64,000 nt of DNA from Limnohabitans sp. T6-20 (GCF_003063505.1 NZ_NERW01000002.1:1054001-1118000), one strand, 5' to 3'. Counted from the first letter of the stretch, positions 53,601 through 62,200 are shown. A program made the numbers and translations. The notes: generated by a model from the sequence alone, not told the origin.

Positions 53601-56600
53601 CCGATTGCCATGTCACACCGTTGTCGGTGGTGTAGTAGAGCGTGCCATTGCCGTTGACGCTGGTGATGGCGATGCCCTTGACTGCGGTGGGCACGGTGTC
53701 CGCATCGCTGATGACTGGGAAGATGTCGCTGACAGCCAAGCCTGCGGTGGTGTTGCCGTTGCTCGGTGCCAATGCGTCTTCGTTAAGAGCGGTCAGGCTC
53801 AGTGCCGTGGCCGTGTTGATCACGGGCGCGTCGTTGACGGGCGTCAAGTTGACGATGATGCTTTTCTCGGCCGAGCTCCAGTAGTTGGGCAGAGGGCTGC
53901 CCAAATTCAAGATCGCGCCAGAGTTGGTCGCAGGCATGCTGTCGTCGGCCACGCGCACCACCAAGTTGCCTTGTTGGGTGCTGGTGTCTGCATTGAGGCC
54001 CGGCACAAAGCGCAAGTAGTCGGTGGCTTTCAGGAAGATCGAGGTGGTTGGACCATAAGCGGGTTTGTTGATGGCGGTCCAGCTCGATTTGGTCGCGTCG
54101 GCCCAGTACCAGGTGCCTGTGGTGCTGTGGCCTGCGCCAAAGTCCCAGGTGATGCCCACACCGGCGATGCCAGTGCTGTCCACGTCAGTGACTTTTCCGG
54201 CCAAGAGGCTGGAAACTTGCTCTTCAAAGGTCACGTCTTCTAGGGTTGTGCGGGTCACGTCTGCCGAGAACACCGGTGCATCGTTCGTGCCGTTGATGGT
54301 GACGGTCACCACTTTGGCGGTGCCGTCTGCAGCAGTCACGGTGAAGCTGTCGGTATAGGCCGTACCCGCCTTGAATTCGTCATGTGCCGAGCTCATCACG
54401 TAGGTCCATGCGCCTGCTGTGGTCATGCTGAAGCTACCGTAGGTTCCAACCACCCCAGTCAGTGCATTGAAGCTTTGTGTACTGTCCACGTCTGTGATGG
54501 TCAAGGCACCGGTCACGGTTTGGGCCGCGTTGGTCTCACTGACCGTCTTGAGCAAGTCACCAGCAATCACAGCTGCGTCGTTGACGGGTGCCATGTTGAT
54601 GGTCAGCGTGCTTTGCGTGGTGTTGCCTGCTGCATCCGTCACCTTGTAGGTGAAGGTCTCCACGGCTGTGGTCTGAATGGCGTCAAGTACCACCGAACGG
54701 GCGTAGCTGTAGGTGCCGTTGGCATTCATGGTCAAGGTGCCGTAGGTGCCAGCAGCGCTACCGACGATGGCGTAGCTCTCGCTGCCGTCTTTGTTGGTGT
54801 CGTTGGTAGCCACGCTGCCTGTGATGGGCGTGGTGTCTTCGTCAGAGTCCTTGATGTCGGCCACGGCAGTTGCTGCTGTAGTGTCCACTTTGTAGCTGAT
54901 GTTGTCGGCAACAAGCGCAAAGTTTTGCGTGGCGTTGTTGCCAGAGGCGTCCTTGAGAGTACCGCCGTTCAGGCCCAACGAATTGGCATTGATGCTGATA
55001 CCGTTGGCATCGGTCTGCCCAGCCAAGATGGTGTAACTAAAGGAAATTGCACTGGTACCTGAGCCACTCACGTAGTTGGCCTTGACCAAAGTGCCACCAA
55101 TGTTGAGCGTGATCTGTGGCGTACCGGTGATGTAGACCTTCTCACCAAAGTCGACAGTGGCAGTGACCGTGTCACCCTCGTTCAAGAAATTGTTTTGAAC
55201 ACCTGTGCTGCTGGTGATGGCCGCGCTGGTGGCCACAGGGGCAATGCCCACCAAGAAGGTGTCGCTGATGCTGGCCGTGCCATCGCTGGCAGTGACTTTG
55301 ATATTGAAGTCGATGGTGTCGGTGGGTGTGCCGCTGAAGGTGCGGGTGGCCGCATCAAAGGTCAGCCATGTTGGCAACGCTGTGCCGTCACCGCGTGTGG
55401 CGGTGTAGATGAGCGTGCTGTCGGGGTCGCTGATGGTGCCCGCTGGCATGGTGTAGCTAAAGGCGGCACCCAGCACCGCTGTTTGGTCAGGGATGGCTGC
55501 GACAACCACGGGGGCGTCGTTTGCACCTGTGATGGTCACGGTCACCACTTTGGCTGTGCCGTCAGCAGCTGTCACGGTAAACGTGTCGGTCAGCGTGGCA
55601 GAGGCTGCCAAGGCTTGCACTGTCGTGTTGCTGTTGTTGAGCGTGTAGCTCCACACGCCTGCAGCTGTCATGGTGTAAGTGCCGTAGCCACCAGTGCTGG
55701 CTGTGGCTGTGCTGACAGCCGTGAAGGCGTTGGCTGTGCCGTCCACATCGGTGGAGGTCAAGGTGCCACTGGCTGTGGGTGTGCCTGCTGTGCCGTTGGC
55801 CACGCCGCCTGCCTCAGTCACTGCACCTGTGTTGGTGCCGCTGATCACAGCTGCATCATTGCTACCTGCAATCGTCACAGTCACCACTTGGGTCGTGCCA
55901 TCAGCTGCAGCTACGGTGATGCTATCGGTGTAGTTGGTGCCTGCCACAAATTCATCGTGCGCGGTGTTCATGGCATAAGTCCACGAACCGTCCGTGGCAA
56001 TGCTGAACTTGCCGTAACCGTTGCTGCCTGCTACGTTGGTTTGGGCAATGAACAGGTTGGCTGTGCCGTCCACGTCTGTGGAGGCCAAGGTACCCATCGT
56101 TGACTGAACAACGTTGGTTTCTGTCAAGGCACCGGTTGCGGTGCCGCTGATCACTGCAGCGTCGTTGCTGCCTGTGATCGTGACGGTCACTACTTTGGCT
56201 GTGCCGTCTGCTGCTGTCACGGTGAACGTGTCGGTCAACGTGGCAGAGGCTGCCAAGGCTTGCACTGTCGTGTTGCTGTTGTTGAGCGTATAGCTCCACA
56301 CGCCTGCAGCTGTCATGGTGTACGAGCCGTAGCCACCAGTGCTGGCCGTGGCTGTGCTAACAGCCGTGAAGGCATTGGCTGTACCGTCCACATCGGTGGA
56401 GGTCAAGGTGCCACTGGCTGTGGGTGTGCCTGCTGTGGCATTGGCTACGCCACCTGCCTCAGTCACTGCACCAGTGGTGGTGCCGCTGATGATGGCCGCG
56501 TCATTGGTGCCTGTGATGTTGATGGTGATCAGCTTGGCTGTGCCGTCTGCTGCGCCCACAGCAAACGTGTCCGTCAGAGTTGCACCAGCTGCCAAGGCTT

Positions 56601-59100
56601 GCACTGTCGTGTTTGCGTTATTGAGTGTGTAAGCCCACACGCCTGCAGCGGTCATGGTGTATGTGCCGTAACCACCAATACTGGTGGCAGCGGTGCTGAC
56701 AGCCATAAAGGCGTTGGCTGTGCCGTCCACATCGGTGGAGGTCAAGGTGCCACTGGCTGTGGGTGTGCCAGCGATGGCATTAGACACGCCACCGGCTTCG
56801 GTTACTGCGCCTGAACTGGTGCCGCTGATGACAGCTGAGTCGTTGGTACCCGCAATCGTCACAGTTACCACGTGGGTAGTGCCATCGGCTGCCGCCACGG
56901 TGATGCTATCTGTGTAATTGGTGCCTGCCACAAATTCATCGTGCGCGGTGTTCATGGCGTAAGTCCACGAACCGGCCGTGGTCATGCTGAACTTGCCGTA
57001 ACCGTTGCTGCCTGCTACGTTGGTTTGGGCAATGAACAGGTTGGCTGTGCCGTCCACGTCTGTGGAGGTCAAGGTACCCATCGTTGACTGAGTTACGTTG
57101 GTTTCTGTCAAGGCACCCGTGCTGGTGCCGCTGATGACGGCCGCGTCATTGGTGCCTGTGATGGTCACAGTCACTACTTTGGCTGTGCCGTCTGCTGCTG
57201 TCACAGTGAACGTGTCGGTCAGCGTGGCAGAGGCTGCCAAGGCTTGCACTGTCGTGTTGCTGTTGTTGAGCGTGTAGCTCCACACGCCTGCAGCTGTCAT
57301 GGTGTATGTGCCATAGCCACCAGTGCTGGCTGTGGCTGTGCTGACAGCCGTGAAGGCGTTGGCTGTGCCGTCCACATCGGTGGAGGTCAAGGTGCCACTG
57401 GCTGTGGGTGTGCCTGCTGTGCCGTTGGCTACGCCGCCTGCTTCGGTCACTGCACCGGTTGCGGTGCCGCTGATCACAGCTGCATCATTAGCACCTGTGA
57501 TGGTCACGGTCACTACTTTGGCTGTGCCGTCTGCTGCTGTTACGGTGAACGTGTCGGTCAACGTGGCAGAGGCTGCCAGGGCTTGCACTGTCGTGTTGCT
57601 GTTGTTGAGCGTGTAAGCCCACACGCCTGCAGCTGTCATGGTGTAAGTGCCGTAGCCACCAGTGGTGGCTGTGGCTGTGCTGACAGCCGTGAAGGCATTG
57701 GCTGTGCCGTCCACATCGGTGGAGGTCAAGGTGCCACTGGCTGTGGGTGTGCCTGCTGTGCCGTTAGCTACGCCGCCTGCTTCGGTCACTGCACCGGTTG
57801 CGGTGCCGCTGATCACAGCTGCATCGTTCGCACCTGTGATGGTCACGGTCACTACTTTGGCTGTGCCGTCAGCTGCTGTCACCGTAAACGTGTCGGTCAG
57901 CGTGGCAGAGGCTGCCAAGGCTTGCACTGTCGTGTTGCTGTTGTTGAGCGTGTAGCTCCACACGCCTGCAGCTGTCATGGTGTACGTGCCGTAGCCGCCA
58001 GTGGTGGCTGTGGCTGTGCTGACAGCTGTGAAGGCGTTGGCTGTACCGTCCACATCGGTGGAGGTCAAGGTGCCACTGGCTGTGGGTGTGCCTGGGGTTG
58101 CATTGGCCACGCCGCCCGCTTCGGTCACTGCACCGGTTGCGGTGCCGCTGATGATGGCGGCATCGTTCACCGCAGCCACATTAAATGTCAGCGTGTTGGG
58201 CGTGGTGTCTTCGTTGTTGTTGGCGCGATTGTCTTGCACCTTGAACAGAAAGCTGGCGTAGTTGCTGCCATTGCCGTTCAGAGCCCCTTGGTAGGTCAGC
58301 TTGCCGGCGTCCAGGTCGGCCTTGGTGATCACATCGTCGACTTGCACGGCCACACCATTGAGCTTGAGCGTGCCTTGTGCGGGCAAGCCCGCGATCTTTA
58401 CACCCGTCAATGTGTGCCCCTGGGTACTGTTGTAACCAAAAGCCGCTGCAGTCACCACAAAAGCAGTGTCTTCTGTCGCATTGAGGGTGTTGTCTGCCCC
58501 TTGCGGCCCACTGCCCGTCAATACCAAACTGGCAATATTGGTCAGGTTCAGAGAGCCATTGGCATCTTGAGCAATCACATCAAATTGCAGTGTGCCCTCG
58601 CTCAAGCCCTGTGTATCGATGTCTTGCACGCTGAAGGTGCCGTCGGCAAGCACCAAGGCAGTGGCTGTGACTTCTTGATATTGCTCATCGTGAATGAGGA
58701 GCGTCAACACCGTGCCGGGCAGCAACGCTGGCGCCACCCCCTGCACATCGATCATCATGTTCTCGTCCAAGACATGGGTGGTCAGGGTCACAGGCTCTTG
58801 CATGTGGTTACCAGACAGCACGACAGAGCCAGGGGTTTGCACACCCGCAGCAGAGGCAATGATGCTGACATTGCCAGCCCCAAACATCCCTGTCCAGACG
58901 TTAAGAATGCTGAACTCCCCGCCCGCAATAACCGCCGTCGCCGTTCTGCTGTTGCCAAACGCGTCGGTGAACAAGACAGTGACCAGGGTGCCATCGACGA
59001 TGCCCAATGCACTGCCAGACAACTTGATGTTGCCAAATTCGTTTTCAGTGGCAGTGAAAAAGATGGACGGGCCGAGGTTGATGAGCTGTGTGATGGGCAT
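44689..59100 (-). CDS. Giant VCBS/FG-GAP/RTX repeat protein, 4803 aa (adhesin-like)
   Basis: One of the largest genes in the window, without signal peptide. From the N-terminus: a module with [10 protein letters not shown] shared with the 2213-aa protein, a cadherin-like repeat, eight tandem VCBS-type repeats (about residues 310-1190), a putative-Ig domain, an Ig-like domain, a further VCBS stretch, mixed cadherin-like domains, a second VCBS, putative-Ig and Ig set (about 1910-2235), two Big_5-like domains, two sets of seven FG-GAP repeats (about 2457-2915 and 3280-3715), each followed by an RTX stretch with TGGGGVDRFFAG, Ig-like domains, an EF-hand-like block ([13 protein letters not shown]) and a tail ending QLFVDQSMTPNIL. 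Calcium-dependent folding and type I export are inferred. The repeats make sequence assembly in this gene error-prone. Confidence 0.82.
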   Translation of the reverse strand: MPITQLINLGPSIFFTATENEFGNIKLSGSALGIVDGTLVTVLFTDAFGNSRTATAVIAGGEFSILNVWTGMFGAGNVSIIASAAGVQTPGSVVLSGNHMQEPVTLTTHVLDENMMIDVQGVAPALLPGTVLTLLIHDEQYQEVTATALVLADGTFSVQDIDTQGLSEGTLQFDVIAQDANGSLNLTNIASLVLTGSGPQGADNTLNATEDTAFVVTAAAFGYNSTQGHTLTGVKIAGLPAQGTLKLNGVAVQVDDVITKADLDAGKLTYQGALNGNGSNYASFLFKVQDNRANNNEDTTPNTLTFNVAAVNDAAIISGTATGAVTEAGGVANATPGTPTASGTLTSTDVDGTANAFTAVSTATATTGGYGTYTMTAAGVWSYTLNNSNTTVQALAASATLTDTFTVTAADGTAKVVTVTITGANDAAVISGTATGAVTEAGGVANGTAGTPTASGTLTSTDVDGTANAFTAVSTATATTGGYGTYTMTAAGVWAYTLNNSNTTVQALAASATLTDTFTVTAADGTAKVVTVTITGANDAAVISGTATGAVTEAGGVANGTAGTPTASGTLTSTDVDGTANAFTAVSTATASTGGYGTYTMTAAGVWSYTLNNSNTTVQALAASATLTDTFTVTAADGTAKVVTVTITGTNDAAVISGTSTGALTETNVTQSTMGTLTSTDVDGTANLFIAQTNVAGSNGYGKFSMTTAGSWTYAMNTAHDEFVAGTNYTDSITVAAADGTTHVVTVTIAGTNDSAVISGTSSGAVTEAGGVSNAIAGTPTASGTLTSTDVDGTANAFMAVSTAATSIGGYGTYTMTAAGVWAYTLNNANTTVQALAAGATLTDTFAVGAADGTAKLITINITGTNDAAIISGTTTGAVTEAGGVANATAGTPTASGTLTSTDVDGTANAFTAVSTATASTGGYGSYTMTAAGVWSYTLNNSNTTVQALAASATLTDTFTVTAADGTAKVVTVTITGSNDAAVISGTATGALTETNVVQSTMGTLASTDVDGTANLFIAQTNVAGSNGYGKFSIATDGSWTYAMNTAHDEFVAGTNYTDSITVAAADGTTQVVTVTIAGSNDAAVISGTNTGAVTEAGGVANGTAGTPTASGTLTSTDVDGTANAFTAVSTATASTGGYGTYTMTAAGVWSYTLNNSNTTVQALAASATLTDTFTVTAADGTAKVVTVTITGANDAPVVVAAIPDQTAVLGAAFSYTMPAGTISDPDSTLIYTATRGDGTALPTWLTFDAATRTFSGTPTDTIDFNIKVTASDGTASISDTFLVGIAPVATSAAITSSTGVQNNFLNEGDTVTATVDFGEKVYITGTPQITLNIGGTLVKANYVSGSGTSAISFSYTILAGQTDANGISINANSLGLNGGTLKDASGNNATQNFALVADNISYKVDTTAATAVADIKDSDEDTTPITGSVATNDTNKDGSESYAIVGSAAGTYGTLTMNANGTYSYARSVVLDAIQTTAVETFTYKVTDAAGNTTQSTLTINMAPVNDAAVIAGDLLKTVSETNAAQTVTGALTITDVDSTQSFNALTGVVGTYGSFSMTTAGAWTYVMSSAHDEFKAGTAYTDSFTVTAADGTAKVVTVTINGTNDAPVFSADVTRTTLEDVTFEEQVSSLLAGKVTDVDSTGIAGVGITWDFGAGHSTTGTWYWADATKSSWTAINKPAYGPTTSIFLKATDYLRFVPGLNADTSTQQGNLVVRVADDSMPATNSGAILNLGSPLPNYWSSAEKSIIVNLTPVNDAPVINTATALSLTALNEDALAPSNGNTTAGLAVSDIFPVISDADTVPTAVKGIAITSVNGNGTLYYTTDNGVTWQSGSGLSISNALLLDANSRVFFKPNANWNGAIDNAFLYLAWDKTNGATVGSKVAISGTGGSTAYSLEVGKVGITVNAVNDAAVISGTATGAVTEAGGVANATPGTPTASGTLTSTDVDGTANAFTAVSTATASTGGYGTYTMTAAGVWAYTLDNSNTTVQALAASATLTDTFTVTAADGTAKVVTVTITGANDAPVVAAAISDQTAVLGNAFTYTIPVGTFSDPDSTLTYTATRGDGTALPTWLTFDAATRTFSGTPTSTIDFNIKVTASDGTASISDTFLFALAPMATSVAITGTTGIQNNFLNAGDTVTVTVTFSELVNVTGTPQIKLNIGGTLVTANYVSGTGSTALSFSYTILDGQTDINGLGVNANSLGLNGGTITDAAGNGGSQNFAGIIDNISYKVDTTAPAIGTLTLTDTGSSPTDGISQNGTVTVGALESGATWEYSTDAGSTWLVGSGTSFTLAAGTYAAGSVKLRETDLAGNVQTGALIATNAADITVDQTAPLLAGSSPSDNGYLMAVGNNLVLSFNEAVAKGTGLVELFKADGTLVQSFDAATSTALTWSGSSLTINPTADLLANTGYYIKIAATAVKDVAGNAYAGIANATTLNFTTADASGAIVVPVNGIMAIEDLSTIGDFNGDGYDDFIVGAGMNGLSSTGGAAFVVYGNANGTVPNLSAGSIAASAGFKIVSGQTGDYFGIAVNSAGDTNGDGLADLVVTAKYGDASYRESAYVVFGKSNASTVFATGLNVGTGFTANMGYQIKLDESYWGHAVSNAGDVNGDGLSDLLVTTDANTGREVYVIYGKTGNQSVTLTSYTQFTPDMGYNVLSSNVTDLGQSVYGAGDVNGDGLADFIVSAPNNVTNGRGMVYVVYGNNTGTSVQLNATNGIAASQGFRILGDTGNNSSYSRFGFAVSSAGDVNGDGLADVMISSPYQPGVVGGAVYVVYGNSSGNVLDIDLPSSSGVIAASRGFQISSALVGDHLGPYGKDISSAGDINGDGLSDMIISGRDDNGNTTASTYVVYGNASGTNVAIDASGNIAASNGFKLKGAVGFAVASAGDINGDGLNDLLVSARLSGVSGSYNVVLGGTQWVTAAMDGAGTFSGTTGSEALIGSAGNDTITGGGGVDRFFAGRGDDTIVLTASDIANLQNNSTGQTAKTTVSGGTGFDTIRLSGGANLDLLKVGNAAAMGIDETSRIEGIERIDMATDTAANVLNISNKDVNDMAGFNQIHTGSASVDGKTWTNVSGSALSNITSYHQMVVDGGSNDTVALTANGGAWSNVGVVSNGTSQYTVYQNTATNSQVLVQQGVTVDTQAPTLLWSTPADNDYVNTANLGNNITLQFSENVVKGNGFIQLWNKTTGQPVQAFDVNISTLVTGWGTSTLTINPTANLAAATDYFIKISDNAIQDNSGLAYSGMNSDLQLNFSTQSADNSYAVPSSFTSASSTSSYLRSVATAGDFNGDGYDDLLVGVAGSNESGVYVIYGNALGEGLNLDKDPVMSNGVIAADQGFKIHGTNYFGTSVSGIGDINGDGFADVLISAPSDSQGGTNAGAAFVVYGSAAPAALNLSSGTIAAARGFKIVAGTGYGSMGDSVAGVGDMNGDGISDFVIGYAGANFTSSGGAAYVVYGKTNATTLTLGTNGSIAAADGFRLTGGVNENAGFSVSGAGDVNGDGLADVIVSANGALSNADGATYVIFGGATGGDMNALVTAGKGFKVTGLTNSTGYHLGTSVSSAGDVNGDGYADLIVGTDADQSYTAAYVVYGGSAPTSVSLAASTIAATQGFRILGNTANGAGLSQVSGAGDLNGDGFADVIVGSTNGSSYVVYGKATGAEVSVSTGTIAASQGFKLTYSTNTTSTTAQAVSFAGDFDGDGLNDLVIAEDTNFGNSQTYKIVFGGTQWLTTPVIGNGAVTGTAASEAILGSTANDTLTGGGGVDRFFAGMGNDTIVLTGTDVTNLGNVAAGQTAKASVSGGGGFDTIRLSGGANLNLTTITNAGAMGLEENSRIESIERIDLATDTSANTLTLTAKDVNDMAGFNLIRTGSVSADGNTWTNVTGTALSASTSDHQLVVDGSTNDSLVLSPDAGYWFNAGTVSNGTSNFNVYQNLATNSQVLVKSGLVVTNNDPNLAPVFSSTNATAAAGLLPVVGGTPIWNRTASYGSSSLGGITTNITATGDITPTASYGTSPSAFIWIGDKDRTESLSVLFDKPVYQVKIELDALNNDGTNKDTLSFQVNGVDLVLNSANLSPTGTSVSGNTIIGNGGGVYSITSSTAINSLSVTDTISGGPSGVGIAIQYNSTPLQVSGGMAISSLMPAATDADGSVVGYAITSAATETGADTTPGKWEYFNGSTWTSLSGASVSQAVYLAASTLVRWNDNDVGYTALSAVAADNTVVATLGQALNVTTRGGATAYSSGIATLSAASFSNSAVSLALASDTGASASDFITSNGTMNVNWSLSSNTWSYSTDSGTTWTTGSGTSFVLGAGSYAANAVQVRENGSGIQTVAKFANALTVDTAAPTVAVTMSNVALSMGQTSTVTFQFSENVANFDINDVSIQNSAGGAGAGGLSALTKVSDSKWTAVYTPTTETNTTGNHIVVALNGYNDAAGNNGSTGQSTFNVDTRFSSSLTAGFYGTTSTSSSANSSVTTNAVIVDYWNPAWQGDTIITYKNGSQIDAFTISGATNSKSLGNLTASPGDVFYSTITHNGVTYNLFNMIKVNPGTAGLTRYDSPLVLDLNGDGVQTVDISHGAMFDLQATGTAQATGWVDAHDGLLAMDLNKDGKINSGAELFGNSTLLADGQKATTGWTALAQHDSNVDGKMDAQDAVFDELKVWQDANGNGLTDAGELRSLKDVGVISINLSHDSTITHQNGNLLQGVSSYTSTDGQTHEVADAWFQTLTEGVKTPQNVESIGLQDVLSGTTSGSLQVSGNADGTVLLDASAWINSGRVENENGQIYAHFIHDMAQLFVDQSMTPNIL
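54308..54867 (-). repeat. 560-bp block nearly identical to 61411-61970
   Basis: The block encodes a VNDAAVIAGD... VCBS-type repeat and the preceding DSDEDTTPITGSVATNDTNK segment. It aligns without gaps to 61411-61970 at a constant offset of 7103, with roughly eight differences counted by eye. This indicates recent duplication or gene conversion between the 4803-aa gene and its neighbour. Confidence 0.8.
55525..58175 (-). repeat. eight tandem VCBS-type repeats
   Basis: DNA-level tandem repeats of two lengths: type A of about 340 bases (TGAVTEAGG protein motif) and type B of about 305 bases (TGALTETN motif). Read along the protein the order is A-A-A-B-A-A-B-A. The motif GGCTGTGCCGTCCACATCGG recurs in the A copies. 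The near-identity suggests recent expansion; copy number probably varies between strains. Confidence 0.85.
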
Positions 59101-59122
59101 GGCGGTGGACAGTTAAAAGCAC

Positions 59123-59140
59123 GCGATGTACACACATCGC
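59123..59140. promoter_or_regulatory. small hairpin in the leader of the 4803-aa gene
   Basis: GCGATGT-ACAC-ACATCGC is a 7-bp perfect inverted repeat 23-40 bases upstream of the ATG at 59100. The AT-rich stretch above it (59145-59250) must hold the promoter, as a terminator precedes it. The hairpin could influence translation or be a binding site; evidence is weak. Confidence 0.3.
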
Positions 59141-59254
59141 ATTTAAGAATATCTAAGAACTCAATTTTGAAGCCAAATATCCCTCAATAACTAAAAATAA
59201 ATCATTTCGTATCAATTTATTACGTATTAATCGACCAATTCACCAAAAAGAGCA

Positions 59255-59280
59255 TCAGGGGCCGATCAATCGGCCCCTGA
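59255..59280 (-). terminator. terminator after the partial giant gene
   Basis: A perfect 12-bp stem (TCAGGGGCCGAT / ATCGGCCCCTGA) with a 2-base centre, just downstream of the stop codon and followed on the minus strand by CTTTTT. It separates transcription of the partial gene from the 4803-aa gene. Confidence 0.85.
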
Positions 59281-59285
59281 CCGCC

Positions 59286-62200
59286 TTAGAGCAGGGTTTG
59301 GATCAGAGACTGATCGACAAACAAGTTAGCCAAGCCATTGGTGTATTGGGTGTAACTGCGACCCACCTCAAACCCGTATTCAGCACCATAGGTGTTGATC
59401 ATGGTGGTGCCGCCCAAGTTGGTCACTTTCGACCAGTTGGCGCTGTCGGCCAACTGCATGTGGTTAGTCGGTGACCCGCCATTACCTTGAACCACCAGCA
59501 TCTTGGACTCGTCCACGCCCACCGTGGCCAAGTTGTCCGTTGCACCCGACAAATCAAGAACGTCTTGCAAGTTGATCTTGACCTTGTTACCGCTACCTTG
59601 GTGCAGATCGATCACCGTGAAGTTATCGATCTTGGCAGCCACCGTGGCGTTGGTCAGATCCAACACGTTGTTGAGGCCTGAGATCTTCAGGCTATTGACA
59701 CCCGCGCCACCGTTAACCACGGCAGTGTTACTTGCAGCCAAGGTATTGACGCTGTTGACGTTGAGAATCACGACGTCGTTGCCCGCCCCTGCATTGATTT
59801 GATCCGCACCGCCATTGCCATAAATGACGTCGGCGGTGGCTGTGCCCGTCAACACATCTGCACCTGTGGTGCCTGCTATGTCAGCGACAGCGGTCGCATC
59901 GTCCACAAACAATGTGACGCCATTTTTGGTGTATTGGCTGTATTTTCGGGTGGGCGTACCCAACACAAAACCATAGTCCACACCATAAGTGCTCGACAAG
60001 GTCGTGCCTGTCAGGCTGTTGGCTACCGTCCAGCTGGCTGCATTCTCCAAAATCACAGCATCACCTGAATCACCGTGCACGACCAACATCTGGGCTTCGT
60101 CGACGTTCGCAGTCACAGCGTTGTCCAATGCGCCCGACAGAGTTTGTCCATTGAGCAAATTCAACTTGAGGGTGTTGTTGCCAGAGCCGGTGATGTCCAC
60201 AACACTGAAGTTATCCACCTTGCTTTGCACTGTGGACAAGGTCATGTCCAGCAACATGTCCGCGCCCGACAGCTTGAGGGTGTTCACACCCGCGCCACCG
60301 TTCACAACAGCCGTGTTCACTGCACTCAGGGCAGAAACGTTGGAAGCATTCAACACCACCTTGTCATTGCCGTCACCAGCGCTGATTTGGTCTGCTCCAC
60401 CGTTACCGACCATCACGTCTTTGCCCGTTGTTCCCGTCATCACATTGACCCCTGTGGTGCCATCAAACCCAGTTGTTGCGGTCGTGGCCACAGTCAGCGA
60501 GACGGTATCGGTTGCTGCCGAGTAAGGCGTAGTGCCGCCCGTTGCGTTAATGGGATAGAAAGTCACTTGATTGCCGTTGAGCGTAACCCGGTTGTCGGTG
60601 GTGTCCCAAGCCCGAATGGTGAATGCATCGGCGATGGTGCCCTCCACGCCCACGTTGGGACGGAAGTACACCAAAGTTGAGGCATCGGCCTTGAGCAGCA
60701 AAGCCGTTTGTTCGCTCAAAGTCGTCAACGAGCTGTAGGTGAACCAAGTCGCGCCACCATCGGCTGAGAAAAACAACTGGCCCAAAGCTTGATTGACCTT
60801 GGTCACGGCGATGCCTTTGATGACTGTGGTGCCATCTGCATCGGTGATGCCACCCACCAACGTGGAGACCAATACACCCATAGCTCCAGTCGGTGCTACA
60901 ACGCTAGTGGCAGGTTGCACAGCCGTCAAGCTCAAAACGGTGTCTGTCAAAACCGGGGCATCGTTCAATCTGTTCACACTGACGTTGCTGTAAACAGATG
61001 TTGAACTTTGTTGGCCACTGCTATCGGTCACAGTCCAATAGACTTTGCGCGCACCGCCGATCAAGTCTTCACGCGCATTGTTGAACATGACCGAGTTGAG
61101 CAACTGCTCGTATTGCGCTTTGGTCGCAGAACCTGTGAAGGTCAAAACCCCCGTGCTTGTGTTGTAGTTGCCCGTGATGCTGGCCCCAGATGGCATGGTG
61201 TAGGTCAGCACATCGCCGGTAACGAAGCCATTGGTGACCCAGTCAACCAAGCTCACCGTAGCGCCCTGCAAGTTATCAGAGTCAACATCGCTCAACTGGA
61301 TGCTGCCCTTCTTGGCAGAGACAGCGCCCCCGTTTTCATAAAAATCAGAAAACGTCGAGTCGGTAGAGACCAACACAGGGCCATCGTTTGTACCGTTGAT
61401 GGTAACGGACACCACTTTGGCGGTGCCGTCTGCAGCAGTCACGGTGAAGCTGTCGGTATAGGCCGTATCTGCCTTGAATTCGTCATGTGCCGAGCTCATC
61501 ACGTAGGTCCATGCGCCTGCTGTGGTCATGCTGAAGCTACCGTAGGTTCCAACCACCCCAGTCAGTGCATTGAAGCTTTGTGTACTGTCCACGTCTGTGA
61601 TGGTCAAGGCACCGGTCACGGTTTGGGCCGCGTTGGTCTCACTGACCGTCTTGAGCAAGTCACCAGCAATCACAGCCGCATCGTTGACGGGTGCCATGTT
61701 GATGGTCAGCGTGCTTTGCGTGGTGTTGCCTGCTGCATCCGTCACCTTGTAGGTGAAGGTTTCCACGGCTGTGGTCTGAATGGCGTCAAGCACCACCGAA
61801 CGGGCGTAGCTGTAGGTGCCGTTGGCATTCATGGTCAAGGTGCCGTAGGTGCCAGCAGCGCTACCGACGATGGCGTAGCTCTCGCTGCCGTCTTTGTTGG
61901 TGTCGTTGGTGGCCACGCTGCCTGTGATGGGCGTGGTGTCTTCGTCAGAGTCCTTGACGTCGGCCACGGCTGTAGGCGTACCGGTATCCACGGTAAATGC
62001 CAACGCCGTGCTGGCTGTGGATGTGTTACCACTGGCATCAGTGGCCTTTGCCGTCACACTGTGTGTACCTGTTGCCAAAGCCGTTGTGGGCGTGAAGCTC
62101 CATGCGCCGCTGCCATTAGCCGTCGTGGTGCCCAACAGCGTTGTGCCGTCGTACACACTCACCACCGCATTGGCTTCGGTGCTGCCGCTGAAGGTGGGCT

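Noticed and set aside
55525..58175. CRISPR array
   Set aside because: The repeats are about 305-340 bases, near-identical throughout with no unique spacers, and in frame as VCBS protein repeats.
57244..59190. Cys-rich plus-strand open frames opposite the VCBS array
   Set aside because: Their own repeats simply mirror the VCBS repeats in an antisense frame; no start signals or known domains.
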